This document shows, piece by piece, positions 8,601 to 16,475 of a stretch of 64,000 nucleotides of DNA. Position numbers and translations under genes: made by a program. This DNA comes from Thiohalophilus thiocyanatoxydans. GTDB lineage: Bacteria > Pseudomonadota > Gammaproteobacteria > UBA6429 > Thiohalophilaceae. Location of the stretch: NCBI RefSeq assembly GCF_004366735.1, contig NZ_SOQX01000008.1, positions 62,001 to 126,000 of the forward strand. The letters run 5' to 3'. How positions within the stretch are numbered: position 1 is the stretch's first letter; the number at the start of each line of letters is the position of its first letter. Under the pieces are notes generated by a model that made no database searches, had not been told where the DNA came from, and saw nothing but the letters and a program-made list of their open reading frames with translations.

Positions 8601-8834
8601 CAGGTAGCCCATCGCCTCGCCCACCGGAATGGTGGCATCCACCGGCTGCAGCGGCCCGGAGAGATACCCCTCGCGGAACACTTCCACGTCCATGATCGCC
8701 TTGTCGGTCTCGACCGTGGCGACGATATCGCCGCGCTCGATCTTGTCGCCGATGTTCTTCTCCCAGCTGACCACCACGCCTTCGGTCATGGTGTCGGAGA
8801 GCTGGGGCATTTTTATAATATAAGGTTCAGCCAT
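5694..8834 (-). CDS. Pyruvate dehydrogenase E2-E3 fusion (dihydrolipoamide acetyltransferase / dihydrolipoamide dehydrogenase)
   Basis: One 1046-residue chain joins two enzymes of the pyruvate dehydrogenase complex. Two lipoyl domains carry the modified lysines K45 and K171 (VETDKAIMD), separated by Ala/Pro/Glu-rich linkers. A peripheral-subunit-binding domain follows at about 262-300 (ATPYARQLAG). The acetyltransferase domain at about 308-515 ends in DHRIVNG, with His492 present but Asn where HxxxDG has Asp. From about 557 a complete E3 begins: FAD motif GGGPGG, redox cysteines C596 and C601 (GECLWRGC), and the C-terminal dyad H1017/E1022 in HPHPTQTE. It is last in the operon after E1-alpha and E1-beta. 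E3 proteins with an extra lipoyl domain are common; a full E2-E3 fusion is uncommon. GGAAA precedes the ATG. Confidence 0.95.
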   Translation of the reverse strand: MAEPYIIKMPQLSDTMTEGVVVSWEKNIGDKIERGDIVATVETDKAIMDVEVFREGYLSGPLQPVDATIPVGEAMGYLVASADEVQSEGEAPVAAAGSDSGEPAPAAEAAAESEPAQPAAPAEQAPAEDAYTIKMPQLSDTMTEGVMVSWEKAIGDKIARGDVVAQVETDKAIMDVEVFRDGYLSGPMAETDATIPVGEAIAYLVSEPDQVIDSKKSASTAAPAAATAGKPKSEPAGTAKAKTRIAAQPHGATPAPRPSNKNATPYARQLAGAHGIDLNSVPGSGPGGAIVAADVLNSNIQKSTTQRIYQVPGEGRPMTAMEKAVAHNMEYSLSMPLFRVTSHIDPAALKTASKTKGFSLTVTLAKAAALAIEKHPVVNAVYQHEDRIVEREQIDVGLAVETDGMGLVVPVLRDAGNREVADLAAGWKDLVDRARARRLKPDEYSNPTFTISNMGMLGVSQFDAIPSPGTSAIFAIATVGPQGMPVTITADHRIVNGADAAKFLATFKELVENPTWLDAAAAPAPGMSQTTSAMGMAAPKSDQASEPSFKLPEGDWDYDVVVIGGGPGGEDCARDLKEHGYKVAMINDSPFPGGECLWRGCIPSKAWRAAADRMRDRAHDKLLGIKGTTDAKLEWKDLEKHRRGVLEERGKMALNTDKGVKIDVIQGFARFEDDHTVSVDTGGNHKDPHTRAEPGDGKKTKTITFGAAVIAAGAPPFVPPIPGADTGVDNGGVLTSDTVWGLKDAPKRLGVIGGGAIGVEMAQIFQDFGAKVLLLEGQERILAEVEPEVAKNLTEVLNDDPRLTIETSAKVKELKGEPGKMKIVYEGSDGKDHTYSCDYVIMATGKRPVLDPLQLDKAGIETDKGVITADAQCRTNVPHIFAVGDVIGGLMLAHTAGQQGRVAAMTIAGEAAAYDQAKDSGVIFTRPQAAFVGLSADQAKEQGIDAAEIKVPMSVDAKAMITGETQGLIKIVAEKASHRVIGVHFLADHADTLIGEGVMMVAGELTLEQVGQAIHPHPTQTELFGDLARRLSSRLKRSEKRAAKKK

Positions 8835-8858
8835 GATTTTCCGTATTCTTTAAGCTGT

Positions 8859-8902
8859 GGGCCGGCCCACCGGGCCGGCCGACCGCCGGGTCGCGACCCG
8901 GC
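8859..8902. repeat. GC-rich palindromes between E1-beta and E2-E3
   Basis: GGGCCGGCCCACCGGGCCGG is self-complementary, and it is followed by the perfect 18-bp palindrome GCCGGGTCGCGACCCGGC (8885-8902). Both lie in the 76-nt gap inside the operon. The end GGCCTAC matches the outer ends of the REP pairs at 15879-16439. They could tune mRNA stability or downstream expression; that is inference. Confidence 0.6.
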
Positions 8903-8910
8903 CTACATTT

Positions 8911-9891
8911 TTAGATCTTGCCGAGCGCCTTGAGGGCGCCGTGGTAGACGTCGTCGGCGCTGGGGATCGCGGCTTTTTCCAGCTTGGCGTTGTACGGCAC
9001 CGGCACGTCGGCAGCGTGGATACGCACGGGCTGGGAGTCGAGGGCGAAGAAGCAGTCCTCGATGATGCCGGTGATGATCTCCGAACCGACGCCGACCGGA
9101 GCCTCGTCTTCCTCGGCCACGACCACGCGGTGGGTCTTCTCCACCGAGGTGCGAATGGTTTCGCGATCGATCGGCTTGAGCACACGCAGATCCACCACCT
9201 CGGCGCTGATGCCGTCGGCTTCCAGGCGCTTGGCCGCTTCCAGGCAGAGGTGCACGCTGAAGTTGTAACCGATCAGGGTGATGTCGGTGCCCTCGCGCAC
9301 GATCTCGGCGCCTTCCAGCGGGCGGAAGAACTCCTCGTCGGGAATGTCTTCCTTGAGGTTATACATCTGCTCGTGTTCGATGATGATCACCGGATCGTTG
9401 GAGCGGATGGCCGACTTGAGCATGCCGTAGGCATCCATCGGGCTGCGCGGGGTGACCACGCGCAGGCCGGAGGTGGACATGAACATGCGTGCCAGGCGCG
9501 CTGAGTGCTGGGCCGCCAGCTGATGCGCGGTCCCGCCCGGGGTACGCATCACGATCGGGCACTGTAACTGGCCGCCGGACATGTAGCGGATTTTCGCCGC
9601 CGCGTTGATCAGGGTGTCCAGCGCCAGCAGCGCGAAGTTGATCGACATGATCTCGATCACCGGGCGCATGCCGGCCATGGAGGCGCCGATGCCGATCCCG
9701 GTGTAGGAGTTCTCGGAAATGGGGGTGTCGATGATGCGTTGCGGCCCGTACTTGTCGTACAGCCCGGAGGTGGCCTTGTAGGTCCCGCCAACGACGCCGA
9801 TATCCTCGCCCATGGCGATGACCATCGAATCGTTCGCCATCTCTTCATCGTGGGCCCGGCGGATCGCTTCCCAATATGCCGTTTCTGCCAT
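8911..9891 (-). CDS. pdhB: Pyruvate dehydrogenase E1 component, beta subunit
   Basis: A 326-residue protein of the E1-beta family; with the alpha subunit it binds thiamine diphosphate and decarboxylates pyruvate, passing the acetyl group to the lipoyl arms of E2. Diagnostic stretches are MGEDIGVVGGTYKAT, DTPISENSYTGIGIGAS, the proton-relay-type region RTPGGTAHQLAAQHS, and a transketolase C-terminal domain starting near ITLIGYNFSVH. It is 15 nt downstream of the alpha gene and upstream of the E2-E3 fusion, all on the minus strand. The family also includes acetoin and branched-chain dehydrogenases; the neighbouring E2 and alpha subunit favour pyruvate. Confidence 0.93.
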   Translation of the reverse strand: MAETAYWEAIRRAHDEEMANDSMVIAMGEDIGVVGGTYKATSGLYDKYGPQRIIDTPISENSYTGIGIGASMAGMRPVIEIMSINFALLALDTLINAAAKIRYMSGGQLQCPIVMRTPGGTAHQLAAQHSARLARMFMSTSGLRVVTPRSPMDAYGMLKSAIRSNDPVIIIEHEQMYNLKEDIPDEEFFRPLEGAEIVREGTDITLIGYNFSVHLCLEAAKRLEADGISAEVVDLRVLKPIDRETIRTSVEKTHRVVVAEEDEAPVGVGSEIITGIIEDCFFALDSQPVRIHAADVPVPYNAKLEKAAIPSADDVYHGALKALGKI

Positions 9892-9906
9892 TGTTGTAAT
9901 TCCTCT

Positions 9907-10917
9907 TTATTTCTGCAGTGGCCCGATCCAGCGCGGATCCGGGTTATCGTCCAGTACGTATTTGTTCAGATCCTCGACCTTCGGTTCCGGACTCTCTTCG
10001 GCGAACTTGACGACATCGTTTTCGATTTCATCCAGGATTTCCTTTTCCATCGATTTGATCTCGTCATCGGTGACAAGACCGGCCTCGATCAGCCGCTCAC
10101 TGTAAAGACGAATGGGATCGCGCTTCATCCACACTTCTTCCTCGTCCTTGGTGCGATAGCCCTTGGCATCGGACATGGAGTGGCCGCGATAGCGGTAGGT
10201 CATAAATTCAATGAAATAGGGTTTCTGTTCGTTACGCACGTAATCAACGGCTTCTTTGGCCGCTTCCATCACGGTGTCGATGTCCATGCCGTCGTGCTGA
10301 CTGGCCTTCATATCGTAGCTGCAAACGCGCTTGTACTGGTCGCGGACTGCCGTGGAACGATCGATGTGGGTGCCGATGGCGTACAGGTTGTTCTCGCACA
10401 CGAACAGCACCGGCAGTTCCCAGACCGAGGCCATGTTCATGGTCTCGTGGAAGGTGCCCTGGTTATTGGCGCCGTCACCCAGGAAACAGATGGCAATCTG
10501 ATCGCTGCCCTTGTGCTTGGCGGCCATCGCCAGACCGGCGGCCAGCGGAAACGGCTGACCCACCAGGGCGTAACCGCCCATGAAATTCTGACTGGCATCG
10601 AAAATATGCATGGAGCCGCCGCGTCCCTTGGAGGAGCCGGTCTCCTTGCCATAGAGTTCCGCCATGACCTCGCGCGGCTGCGCGCCGGTCTTGATGGCGT
10701 GAATATGATCGCGATAGCCGGTGATGACGTAATCGTTTTCCTGGCCCTTGCCGACATTGGCCATCTCCAGAACTCCGGTGGCCACCGCTTCCTGGCCGGA
10801 GTAGAGATGCAAAAAGCCACCGACCTTGCGTTCCATATAGGCTTCGAACGTGCGATCCTCGAAGCGACGGAAAAACATCATTTCCCGCAACAGGCGTTTT
10901 TTGTCCGCGTCATTCAT
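9907..10917 (-). CDS. pdhA: Pyruvate dehydrogenase E1 component, alpha subunit
   Basis: A 336-residue E1-alpha. The thiamine-diphosphate motif runs from GDG (147-149) to NN (176-177): GDGANNQGTFHETMN ... VCENN. The phosphorylation-loop-like region YRYRGHSMSD and the substrate-side GGSMHIFD are also present. It is the first gene of the three-gene operon and is divergent from the fumC operon across about 250 bp. The arrangement alpha, beta, E2 follows the Gram-positive/cyanobacterial type of pyruvate dehydrogenase rather than the single-chain AceE type of enteric bacteria. GGATCC(C) lies just before the start on the minus strand. Confidence 0.93.
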   Translation of the reverse strand: MNDADKKRLLREMMFFRRFEDRTFEAYMERKVGGFLHLYSGQEAVATGVLEMANVGKGQENDYVITGYRDHIHAIKTGAQPREVMAELYGKETGSSKGRGGSMHIFDASQNFMGGYALVGQPFPLAAGLAMAAKHKGSDQIAICFLGDGANNQGTFHETMNMASVWELPVLFVCENNLYAIGTHIDRSTAVRDQYKRVCSYDMKASQHDGMDIDTVMEAAKEAVDYVRNEQKPYFIEFMTYRYRGHSMSDAKGYRTKDEEEVWMKRDPIRLYSERLIEAGLVTDDEIKSMEKEILDEIENDVVKFAEESPEPKVEDLNKYVLDDNPDPRWIGPLQK

Positions 10918-11174
10918 TAGGGATCCTTGTCTGTTTTTGCAACCAAATGAAGATGTTACGGGTATTTTACCCCATCCCCTAAATCAAAGCCGCGTATGAT
11001 CGACGTTTTAACCCACAAGGTCAAGAAAAATCCCGCCCGTCGGCGGATTACAAAGGCATAATTATCCTTTAAAATCAGCAACTAAAATTAAAAACTGTGG
11101 ACCGGTTGGCACCCGCAACGGGCCTGGGCCAACCCGGACAGACACTCACACAGTCAGACAAATCGGGTTTTAGC

Positions 11175-11579
11175 ATGTCTCAGGAAGAAGCGATCTATCA
11201 GTGGCTCGACAACATGAGCCAGTCCGTGGCCACCCAGGATCTGGAAAAGCATATGGCGCTGGTCTCGCCCCATGTCCGGGTCTACGGGGTGCCCGGCCAT
11301 GAGACGATCGACTATGACGGCTGGCGCCAGCGGCGCAAAAACGAATTCGAACACGACCTGCTCGCCCGCCTTAGCTATAAAGTGGTTAGAATCAAGACCC
11401 AGGCCCTGCGCCGGGCCGCCTTCGAGGTGGAAGAGACCCTCTCTGCCCGCAACGGCAAAGCGGTGGTGTTGAACAAGGACATCATGCTGGAACTGGAGCC
11501 GGACGAACAATGGCGCGTCGTGGAAGAAAAAATCCGCGACTGGGAAGTTATCGAATCAGCCGCACAGGAAACGTTATGA
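11175..11579 (+). CDS. SnoaL/NTF2-fold-like small protein upstream of fumC
   Basis: A 134-residue soluble protein beginning MSQEEAIYQWLDNMSQSVA. The order (N-terminal helices with LEKHMALVSPHVRVYGVPG, then alternating strands RIKTQALRRAAFEVEE, LNKDIMLELEPDEQWRVVEEKIRDW) fits the NTF2-like fold found in SnoaL proteins, but no catalytic residues are recognisable. An upstream GTG at 11097 is in frame, yet the ATG at 11175 gives a more natural N-terminus; the ribosome site is weak in both cases. The stop overlaps the fumC start (ATGA), so the two are translationally coupled. Function unknown. Confidence 0.6.
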   Translation: MSQEEAIYQWLDNMSQSVATQDLEKHMALVSPHVRVYGVPGHETIDYDGWRQRRKNEFEHDLLARLSYKVVRIKTQALRRAAFEVEETLSARNGKAVVLNKDIMLELEPDEQWRVVEEKIRDWEVIESAAQETL

Positions 11580-12958
11580 GCCAGGAATACCGAACCGAAA
11601 AAGACAGCCTGGGCGAACTGCAGGTCCCGGCCGAGGCCCTGTACGGCGCGCAAACCCAGCGCGCGGTGGATAACTTCCCCGTCAGTGGCCTGCCCCTGCC
11701 GCGCGCCTTTATCCGCGCCCTGGGCCTGGTCAAACACGCCTGCGCCGGGGCCAACCGGCAACTCGCCCTGCTGGACAGCGCGCGGGCCGACGCCATTCAA
11801 CAGGCGGCCGGGCGGGTTGCCGCCGGCGAGTTCGACGCTCACTTCCCCATCGATGTCTTTCAGACCGGGTCGGGCACCAGCACCAACATGAACGCCAACG
11901 AGGTGATCGCGCATCTGGCCAGCGACAGCGCGCTGACCGTGCATCCCAACGATCACGTCAACATGAGCCAGAGCTCCAACGATGTGATTCCCACCGCCCT
12001 GCAGGTCAGTGCCGCGCTGGAAATGCACGAACAACTGTTGCCGGCCTTACAGCATCTGGCCGGGACGATCGATCACAAGGGCCATGAACTCAAAGACGTG
12101 GTCAAGACCGGGCGCACCCATCTGATGGATGCCATGCCCATCACTTTACAACAGGAGCTCAACACCTGGCGGGATCAGCTTCGCGACGGCATCGCGCGAC
12201 TGCAAAACAGCCTGCCCCGCCTACAGGCCCTGCCGCAGGGCGGCACCGCCGTGGGCACCGGGATTAACGCCCACACCGATTTCGGCGCGGCGGTCGCCAG
12301 CGAGTTGACAAACCAGACCACCATCGACTTCAGCGCCCAGGCCAATCCGTTCGTCGGGCTGGCCAGCCAGGACACGGCGGTGGAGGTCAGCGGCCAGCTC
12401 AAGACCGTCGCGGTCACGATTATGAAAATCGCCAACGATCTGCGCTGGATGAACAGCGGACCGCTGGCGGGCCTCGGCGAGATCGAACTGCCCGCCCTGC
12501 AACCGGGCAGCTCGATCATGCCGGGCAAGATCAACCCGGTGATTCCCGAGTCCGCCGCCATGGTCGGGGCGCAGGTGATTGGCAACGACACGACCATTAC
12601 CGTCGCCGGCCAGTCCGGTAACTTCCAGCTCAATGTCATGCTGCCGGTGATCGCCTACAACCTGCTGCAAAGCATCCAGCTGCTGGGCAACAGCGCCCGC
12701 CTGCTGGCCGATCGCGCCATTGCCGGTTTCAAGGTCAACGAGGCAGCGATCAAGGCCGCCCTGGAACGCAATCCGATCCTGGTCACCGCCCTGAACCCCG
12801 TCATCGGTTACGAAAAAGGCGCGGCCATCGCCAAGCGCGCCTATGCCGAGAACCGTCCGGTGATCGAGGTGGCCATGGAGATGACCGATCTGTCCGAAGC
12901 GGAACTGAAGAAGCTACTGGATCCCGCCGCCCTGACCAAAGGCGGTATCCATGACTGA
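11576..12958 (+). CDS. fumC: Class II fumarate hydratase
   Basis: A 460-residue fumarase that interconverts fumarate and malate in the TCA cycle. The family signature GSSIMPGKINPVIPES is present (GSxxMxxKxN), along with TGSGTSTNMNANEV and the substrate-site MSQSSNDVIPTALQ and KTGRTHLMDAMPI. The length is standard for the iron-free tetrameric class II enzymes. The start ATG overlaps the upstream small gene's stop, and the upstream pdh operon is divergent, so central carbon genes cluster here. Argininosuccinate lyase and aspartase share the fold, but the overall pattern is FumC. Confidence 0.95.
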   Translation: MSQEYRTEKDSLGELQVPAEALYGAQTQRAVDNFPVSGLPLPRAFIRALGLVKHACAGANRQLALLDSARADAIQQAAGRVAAGEFDAHFPIDVFQTGSGTSTNMNANEVIAHLASDSALTVHPNDHVNMSQSSNDVIPTALQVSAALEMHEQLLPALQHLAGTIDHKGHELKDVVKTGRTHLMDAMPITLQQELNTWRDQLRDGIARLQNSLPRLQALPQGGTAVGTGINAHTDFGAAVASELTNQTTIDFSAQANPFVGLASQDTAVEVSGQLKTVAVTIMKIANDLRWMNSGPLAGLGEIELPALQPGSSIMPGKINPVIPESAAMVGAQVIGNDTTITVAGQSGNFQLNVMLPVIAYNLLQSIQLLGNSARLLADRAIAGFKVNEAAIKAALERNPILVTALNPVIGYEKGAAIAKRAYAENRPVIEVAMEMTDLSEAELKKLLDPAALTKGGIHD

Positions 12959-13112
12959 CCTGAACAACGGTCATCCTGTCGCCTCTCTTATAATTCACAA
13001 ATTTCGATATTAACCATCGCAATATCTGATGCATCATAAAAATTGATCAGGACACGCCGTGCCTGATTGATTAATCTGCGTGGCCAACCATTTCTAAAGA
13101 CAAGAGCGCTTC

Positions 13113-13694
13113 ATGGTAAAACGCTGCGGCTGGGCCGGGCCCGATCAAATCTACCTCGACTACCACGACCACGAATGGGGCGTGCCGGTTTACGATGACC
13201 GCTTGCTGTTCGAGTTTTTGATCCTCGAAGGCGCCCAGGCGGGACTGAGCTGGATCACCGTGTTGAAAAAACGCGAGGCCTATCGGGCGGCTTTCCACAA
13301 TTTTGACGCGGAAAAGATCGCGCGTTTCTCACGCACCCAAATAGAGCAACTGCTGAAAAATTCCGCTATCATTCGCAACCGATTAAAAATCGAATCAACC
13401 ATCAGCAACGCGTGGGCTTTTCTCGAACTGCGTGAACAACAGGGGCGCTTTAGTGATTACCTCTGGCAGTTTGTTGACGGCCAACCGATACAAAATCACT
13501 GGCAAGACGATAGCCACGTACCGGCTTCGACCGGAATTTCCGAAGCCATGAGCCGCGATCTCAAGCAACGCGGCTTTCGTTTTGTCGGACCGACCATCTG
13601 TTACGCCTACATGCAGGCTGTCGGCATGGTCAACGACCATATCACTTCCTGCTATCGGCACAATGAAGTTTTAAATTTGGGGAAATCAATATGA
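13113..13694 (+). CDS. tag: 3-methyladenine DNA glycosylase I
   Basis: A 193-residue Tag enzyme that removes 3-methyladenine from DNA. It closely follows the known sequence pattern: RCGWAGPDQIYLDYHDHEWG at the start, LEGAQAGLSWITVLKKREAY in the core, GFRFVGPTICYAYMQAVGMVNDH near the end. The zinc ligands of the family (Cys near residue 5, His 18, and His/Cys in NDHITSC) are in place. The 3' end overlaps the HPP-family gene by ATGA, so both are co-transcribed. The 154-bp gap from fumC contains an imperfect hairpin near ATCAGGACACGCCGTGCCTGAT and possible AT-rich promoter sequence. Confidence 0.95.
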   Translation: MVKRCGWAGPDQIYLDYHDHEWGVPVYDDRLLFEFLILEGAQAGLSWITVLKKREAYRAAFHNFDAEKIARFSRTQIEQLLKNSAIIRNRLKIESTISNAWAFLELREQQGRFSDYLWQFVDGQPIQNHWQDDSHVPASTGISEAMSRDLKQRGFRFVGPTICYAYMQAVGMVNDHITSCYRHNEVLNLGKSI

Positions 13695-14656
13695 GTGTCA
13701 GAGCGTTTTTCGGTTTTGATTTCGAACAGATCAGTCATGCCGAGCGACTTGCCTCCGGTGCCGGCGGCTTTGTCGGTATCTTTCTGATCGCGGTCATCAG
13801 CTACTACTTTACCGGCTTCGAGGGCGCTGCCGTGATCGTGCCATCCATGGGCGCCTCGGCGGTGCTGGTCTTCGCCGTACCACACGGCAAGCTGTCACAG
13901 CCCTGGAACGTACTGGGGGGTAACGGCGTTTCCGCCCTGGTCGGAATGACCTGTTACCTGTATGTTCCCGATGCATTTCTCGCCGCCGCCCTGGCAGTCG
14001 GTATTGCGATCACCCTGATGCATTATCTCTCATGTATTCATCCGCCCGGCGGCGCCTCCGCTCTGGCCGCCGTGATCGGCGGTGACGCCATTCATGCACT
14101 CGGTTACCAGTATGTCCTGACCCCTGTGCTGCTGAACTCGTTTATCATCTTCCTGGTCGCCATCGGATTCAACTATCTGTTCCCCTGGCGGCGTTACCCG
14201 GCCAGTCTGATGAAATCTGTTAGACAAAGCCGCCCGGCACAAACAAAAGAGGAAGAACATGAGTCCAGTCTCTCGCAGGATGACCTGGATTACGCCATGC
14301 GCAAGATGGATCTGCTGGTGGACATTACCGCCGACGACCTGAAGCGGCTTTATTCACTGGCTTCGAAATACTCCGAAAGCAAGTGCCTGCGACCGGAAGA
14401 CATCAAGCTCGATCACTATTACAGCAATAGTCAGCACGGCAACCAATGGCAGATACGTCACATTATCGATGAGTCGCCCCACGAGGATCCCGCTCGCGAC
14501 AAGGTCATCTACAAGATCGTCGCTGGTCAGGGCCGTTATAACACCGGCACCTGTACCCGCGAAGAGTTTGCCGTGTGGGCACGCTTCGAAGTCGAGCAGC
14601 AGGGCGACGACTGGGTTCGTCCCGGCGGGACCATCGAATCCGAACCGGCACCCTGA
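13691..14656 (+). CDS. HPP family integral membrane protein with C-terminal soluble extension
   Basis: A 321-residue protein. The first 180 residues contain about five membrane helices and the name-giving motif CIHPPGGASALAAVIGG; plant and cyanobacterial relatives have been linked to nitrite transport into the plastid or cell. After a charged linker (about 180-200) there is a soluble domain of about 120 residues (DDLDYAMRKMDLLVDITADD onward) that is not a CBS pair and was not recognised. The start overlaps the tag stop. A GGGGAAATC precedes the ATG. The substrate is unknown. Confidence 0.8.
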   Translation: MSVRAFFGFDFEQISHAERLASGAGGFVGIFLIAVISYYFTGFEGAAVIVPSMGASAVLVFAVPHGKLSQPWNVLGGNGVSALVGMTCYLYVPDAFLAAALAVGIAITLMHYLSCIHPPGGASALAAVIGGDAIHALGYQYVLTPVLLNSFIIFLVAIGFNYLFPWRRYPASLMKSVRQSRPAQTKEEEHESSLSQDDLDYAMRKMDLLVDITADDLKRLYSLASKYSESKCLRPEDIKLDHYYSNSQHGNQWQIRHIIDESPHEDPARDKVIYKIVAGQGRYNTGTCTREEFAVWARFEVEQQGDDWVRPGGTIESEPAP

Positions 14657-14712
14657 CAAAACGGAAGCGATGGCCAGCAGGGACCTTCAAAAGCGGTTCC
14701 CTTTCTCCCTGA

Positions 14713-14740
14713 CCCGCTCGCCCTTATAAGGGCGAGCGGG
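14713..14740. terminator. 28-bp perfect palindrome after the HPP gene
   Basis: Fourteen-base arms beginning CCCGCTCGCCCTTA meet without a spacer. It lies 57 nt beyond the HPP stop. There is no T tract, so it could be a factor-assisted terminator, an mRNA 3' stabiliser, or a mobile palindrome. Confidence 0.5.
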
Positions 14741-14814
14741 GAGCAAACACTAATCCGCTGTTCTTCATACCGCCAATCTGGCACCTGCCCCTTATAACCG
14801 GCATAATATCCTCC

Positions 14815-15849
14815 ATGGACCAACTCACCCTTACCCGCCCGGACGACTGGCACCTGCATGTGCGCGATGGCGCGGTTTTACAGGACGTGCTTGGCGACAC
14901 CGCCCGGCGCTTTGCCCGGGCGATCATCATGCCCAACCTCAAACCGCCGGTGACCACGCTGGATCAGGCCCTGGCCTACCGGCAACGGATTCTGGACGCA
15001 CTGCCGGAGGGAACGTCATTCAATCCACTGATGACCCTGTATCTCACCGATGACACCACGGCGGAGGAAATCCATAAAGCCGCCGGGCATCCGGACGTGC
15101 ATGCGGTAAAACTCTATCCCGCCGGCGCCACCACCAACTCGGCGGCGGGAGTCACGGCGATCGAGAAGACCTATGACGCCATCGAGGCGATGGCCGAAAG
15201 CGGCCTGCCGTTGCTGATTCACGGTGAAGCCACCGAACCGGACATTGATATCTTCGATCGCGAAGCGGTGTATATCGACCGCACCCTGCGCCCCTTGCTC
15301 GAACGATTTCCGACCTTGAAAGTGGTGCTGGAACACATCACCACCCAACAGGCCGCCGAGTTCGTGAGCGGCGGTCCGGACAACCTGGCCGCCACGATCA
15401 CCCCGCATCATCTGCTGATGAACCGCAACGCCATGTTCCGCGGCGGCATGAATCCGCATCACTTTTGCCTGCCAATCCTCAAACGGGAACAACATCGCCA
15501 GGCGCTGCTCAGGGCGGCGATCAGCGACAGCGGCAAATTCTTCCTCGGCACCGACAGCGCACCGCATCCACGCCACGCCAAGGAATCGGGCTGCGGTTGT
15601 GCCGGGATCTATTCGGCCCATGCCGCGCTGGAGTTATACGCGGAGGCATTTGAAGAGGCCGACGCGCTGGACAAACTGGAAGGCTTTGCCAGCCACTACG
15701 GCGCCGATTTTTACGGCTTGGCGCGCAATACCGATCGCGTGACCCTGAACCGCGAAGACTGGACCGTGGCCGACAGCATGAAGTTTGGCGAAGAAGAGCT
15801 TATTCCGTTGCGCGCCGGCCAAACCGTTCACTGGCGGATTAAAGATTAA
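14815..15849 (+). CDS. pyrC: Dihydroorotase (pyrimidine biosynthesis)
   Basis: A 344-residue class II dihydroorotase, closing carbamoyl aspartate to dihydroorotate. Zinc ligands are visible: H-x-H in DDWHLHVRDG, the carboxylated lysine in HAVKLYPAGATTNSAAGV, His in LLIHGEATEP and LEHITT, and the catalytic Asp in FLGTDSAPHP. The length matches E. coli PyrC. It is a single gene, preceded by a palindrome and followed by the REP array, so it is probably transcribed alone. The ATG follows CATAATATCCTCC. Confidence 0.96.
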   Translation: MDQLTLTRPDDWHLHVRDGAVLQDVLGDTARRFARAIIMPNLKPPVTTLDQALAYRQRILDALPEGTSFNPLMTLYLTDDTTAEEIHKAAGHPDVHAVKLYPAGATTNSAAGVTAIEKTYDAIEAMAESGLPLLIHGEATEPDIDIFDREAVYIDRTLRPLLERFPTLKVVLEHITTQQAAEFVSGGPDNLAATITPHHLLMNRNAMFRGGMNPHHFCLPILKREQHRQALLRAAISDSGKFFLGTDSAPHPRHAKESGCGCAGIYSAHAALELYAEAFEEADALDKLEGFASHYGADFYGLARNTDRVTLNREDWTVADSMKFGEEELIPLRAGQTVHWRIKD

Positions 15850-15878
15850 TACTGAGTTCTTAGTTCTTAGTTCTTAGT

Positions 15879-16439
15879 GTAGGCCCGATAAAGCAACGCG
15901 GTATCGGGCAACTCCCAAGATGCCGGACACCGCTGTGCTTTGTCCGGCCTACTTCTAAGTTCTGAGTGCTGAGTGCTGAGTCGTAGGCCCGATAAAGCGA
16001 AGCGGTATCGGGCAACTCCCGGGATGCCGGACACCGCGGAGTTTATGCACGCAGGGTGCTTTGCCCGGCCTACTTATGAGTTCTGAGTTCTGAGTCGTAG
16101 GCCCGATAAAGCAACGCGGTATCGGGCAATCTTCGAGGTGCCGGACACCGCTCGCGCTTTGTCCGGCCTACTTCTAAGTTCTGAGTGCTGAGTCGTAGGC
16201 CCGATAAAGCGAAGCGGTATCGGGCAACTCCCGGGATGCCGGACACCGCTGCGCTTTGTCCGGCCTACTTCTGTACCTCGTTACTCGTACCTCGTCCCTG
16301 GTACCTGCCCGGAGGGCCCGGATGCCGGACACCGCTCGCGCTTTGTCCGGCCTACCCACTGAGTCGTAGGCCCGATAAAGCGAAGCGGTATCGGGCAACT
16401 CCCGGGATGCCGGACACCGCTGTGCTTTGTCCGGCCTAC
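15879..16439. repeat. BIME-like array of REP pairs with heptad spacers
   Basis: Five full units (15879-15952, 15983-16073, 16097-16171, 16194-16268, 16366-16439) and a half unit (about 16315-16355) run head to tail. Each unit starts GTAGGCCCGATA and ends TGTCCGGCCTAC and contains two hairpins with 8-bp stems (GCCCGATA/TATCGGGC and GCCGGACA/TGTCCGGC) whose loops are nearly reverse complementary, the inverted REP pair of a BIME. Units are separated by 7-bp tandem repeats (TTCTTAG, then NNCTGAG). Unit 2 carries an insert with GCGGAGTTTATGCACGCAGG, also present in a solitary copy at 31754-31847. No gene is present here. Confidence 0.9.
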
Positions 16440-16452
16440 TTCTAAGTTCTGA

Positions 16453-16470
16453 GTTCTCAGTACTGAGAAC
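16453..16470. repeat. 18-bp palindrome closing the REP array
   Basis: GTTCTCAGTACTGAGAAC is a perfect palindrome followed by TATTTTTAAT. It ends 6 nt before the stop of the GumN-like gene on the minus strand, and its half-site CTGAG is the same word that makes up the heptad spacers of the array. Confidence 0.6.
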
Positions 16471-16475
16471 TATTT

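Noticed and set aside
7359-8933. Plus-strand open frame of 524 codons opposite the E2-E3 gene
   Set aside because: Low-complexity Gly/His/Arg product that mirrors the GC-rich antisense of a certain gene; no ribosome site or family resemblance.
12959-13112. Terminator or small RNA between fumC and tag
   Set aside because: Only an imperfect short hairpin without a T tract is present, too weak to call.
15879-16439. Possible CRISPR array
   Set aside because: Units are inverted REP pairs of about 74 bp with simple-sequence linkers, not direct repeats of 24-40 bp with unique spacers, and no cas gene is present.
16185-16445. Short open frames inside the REP array
   Set aside because: They translate the repeat units (RPDKAKRYRATPG-like words) and have no coding character.
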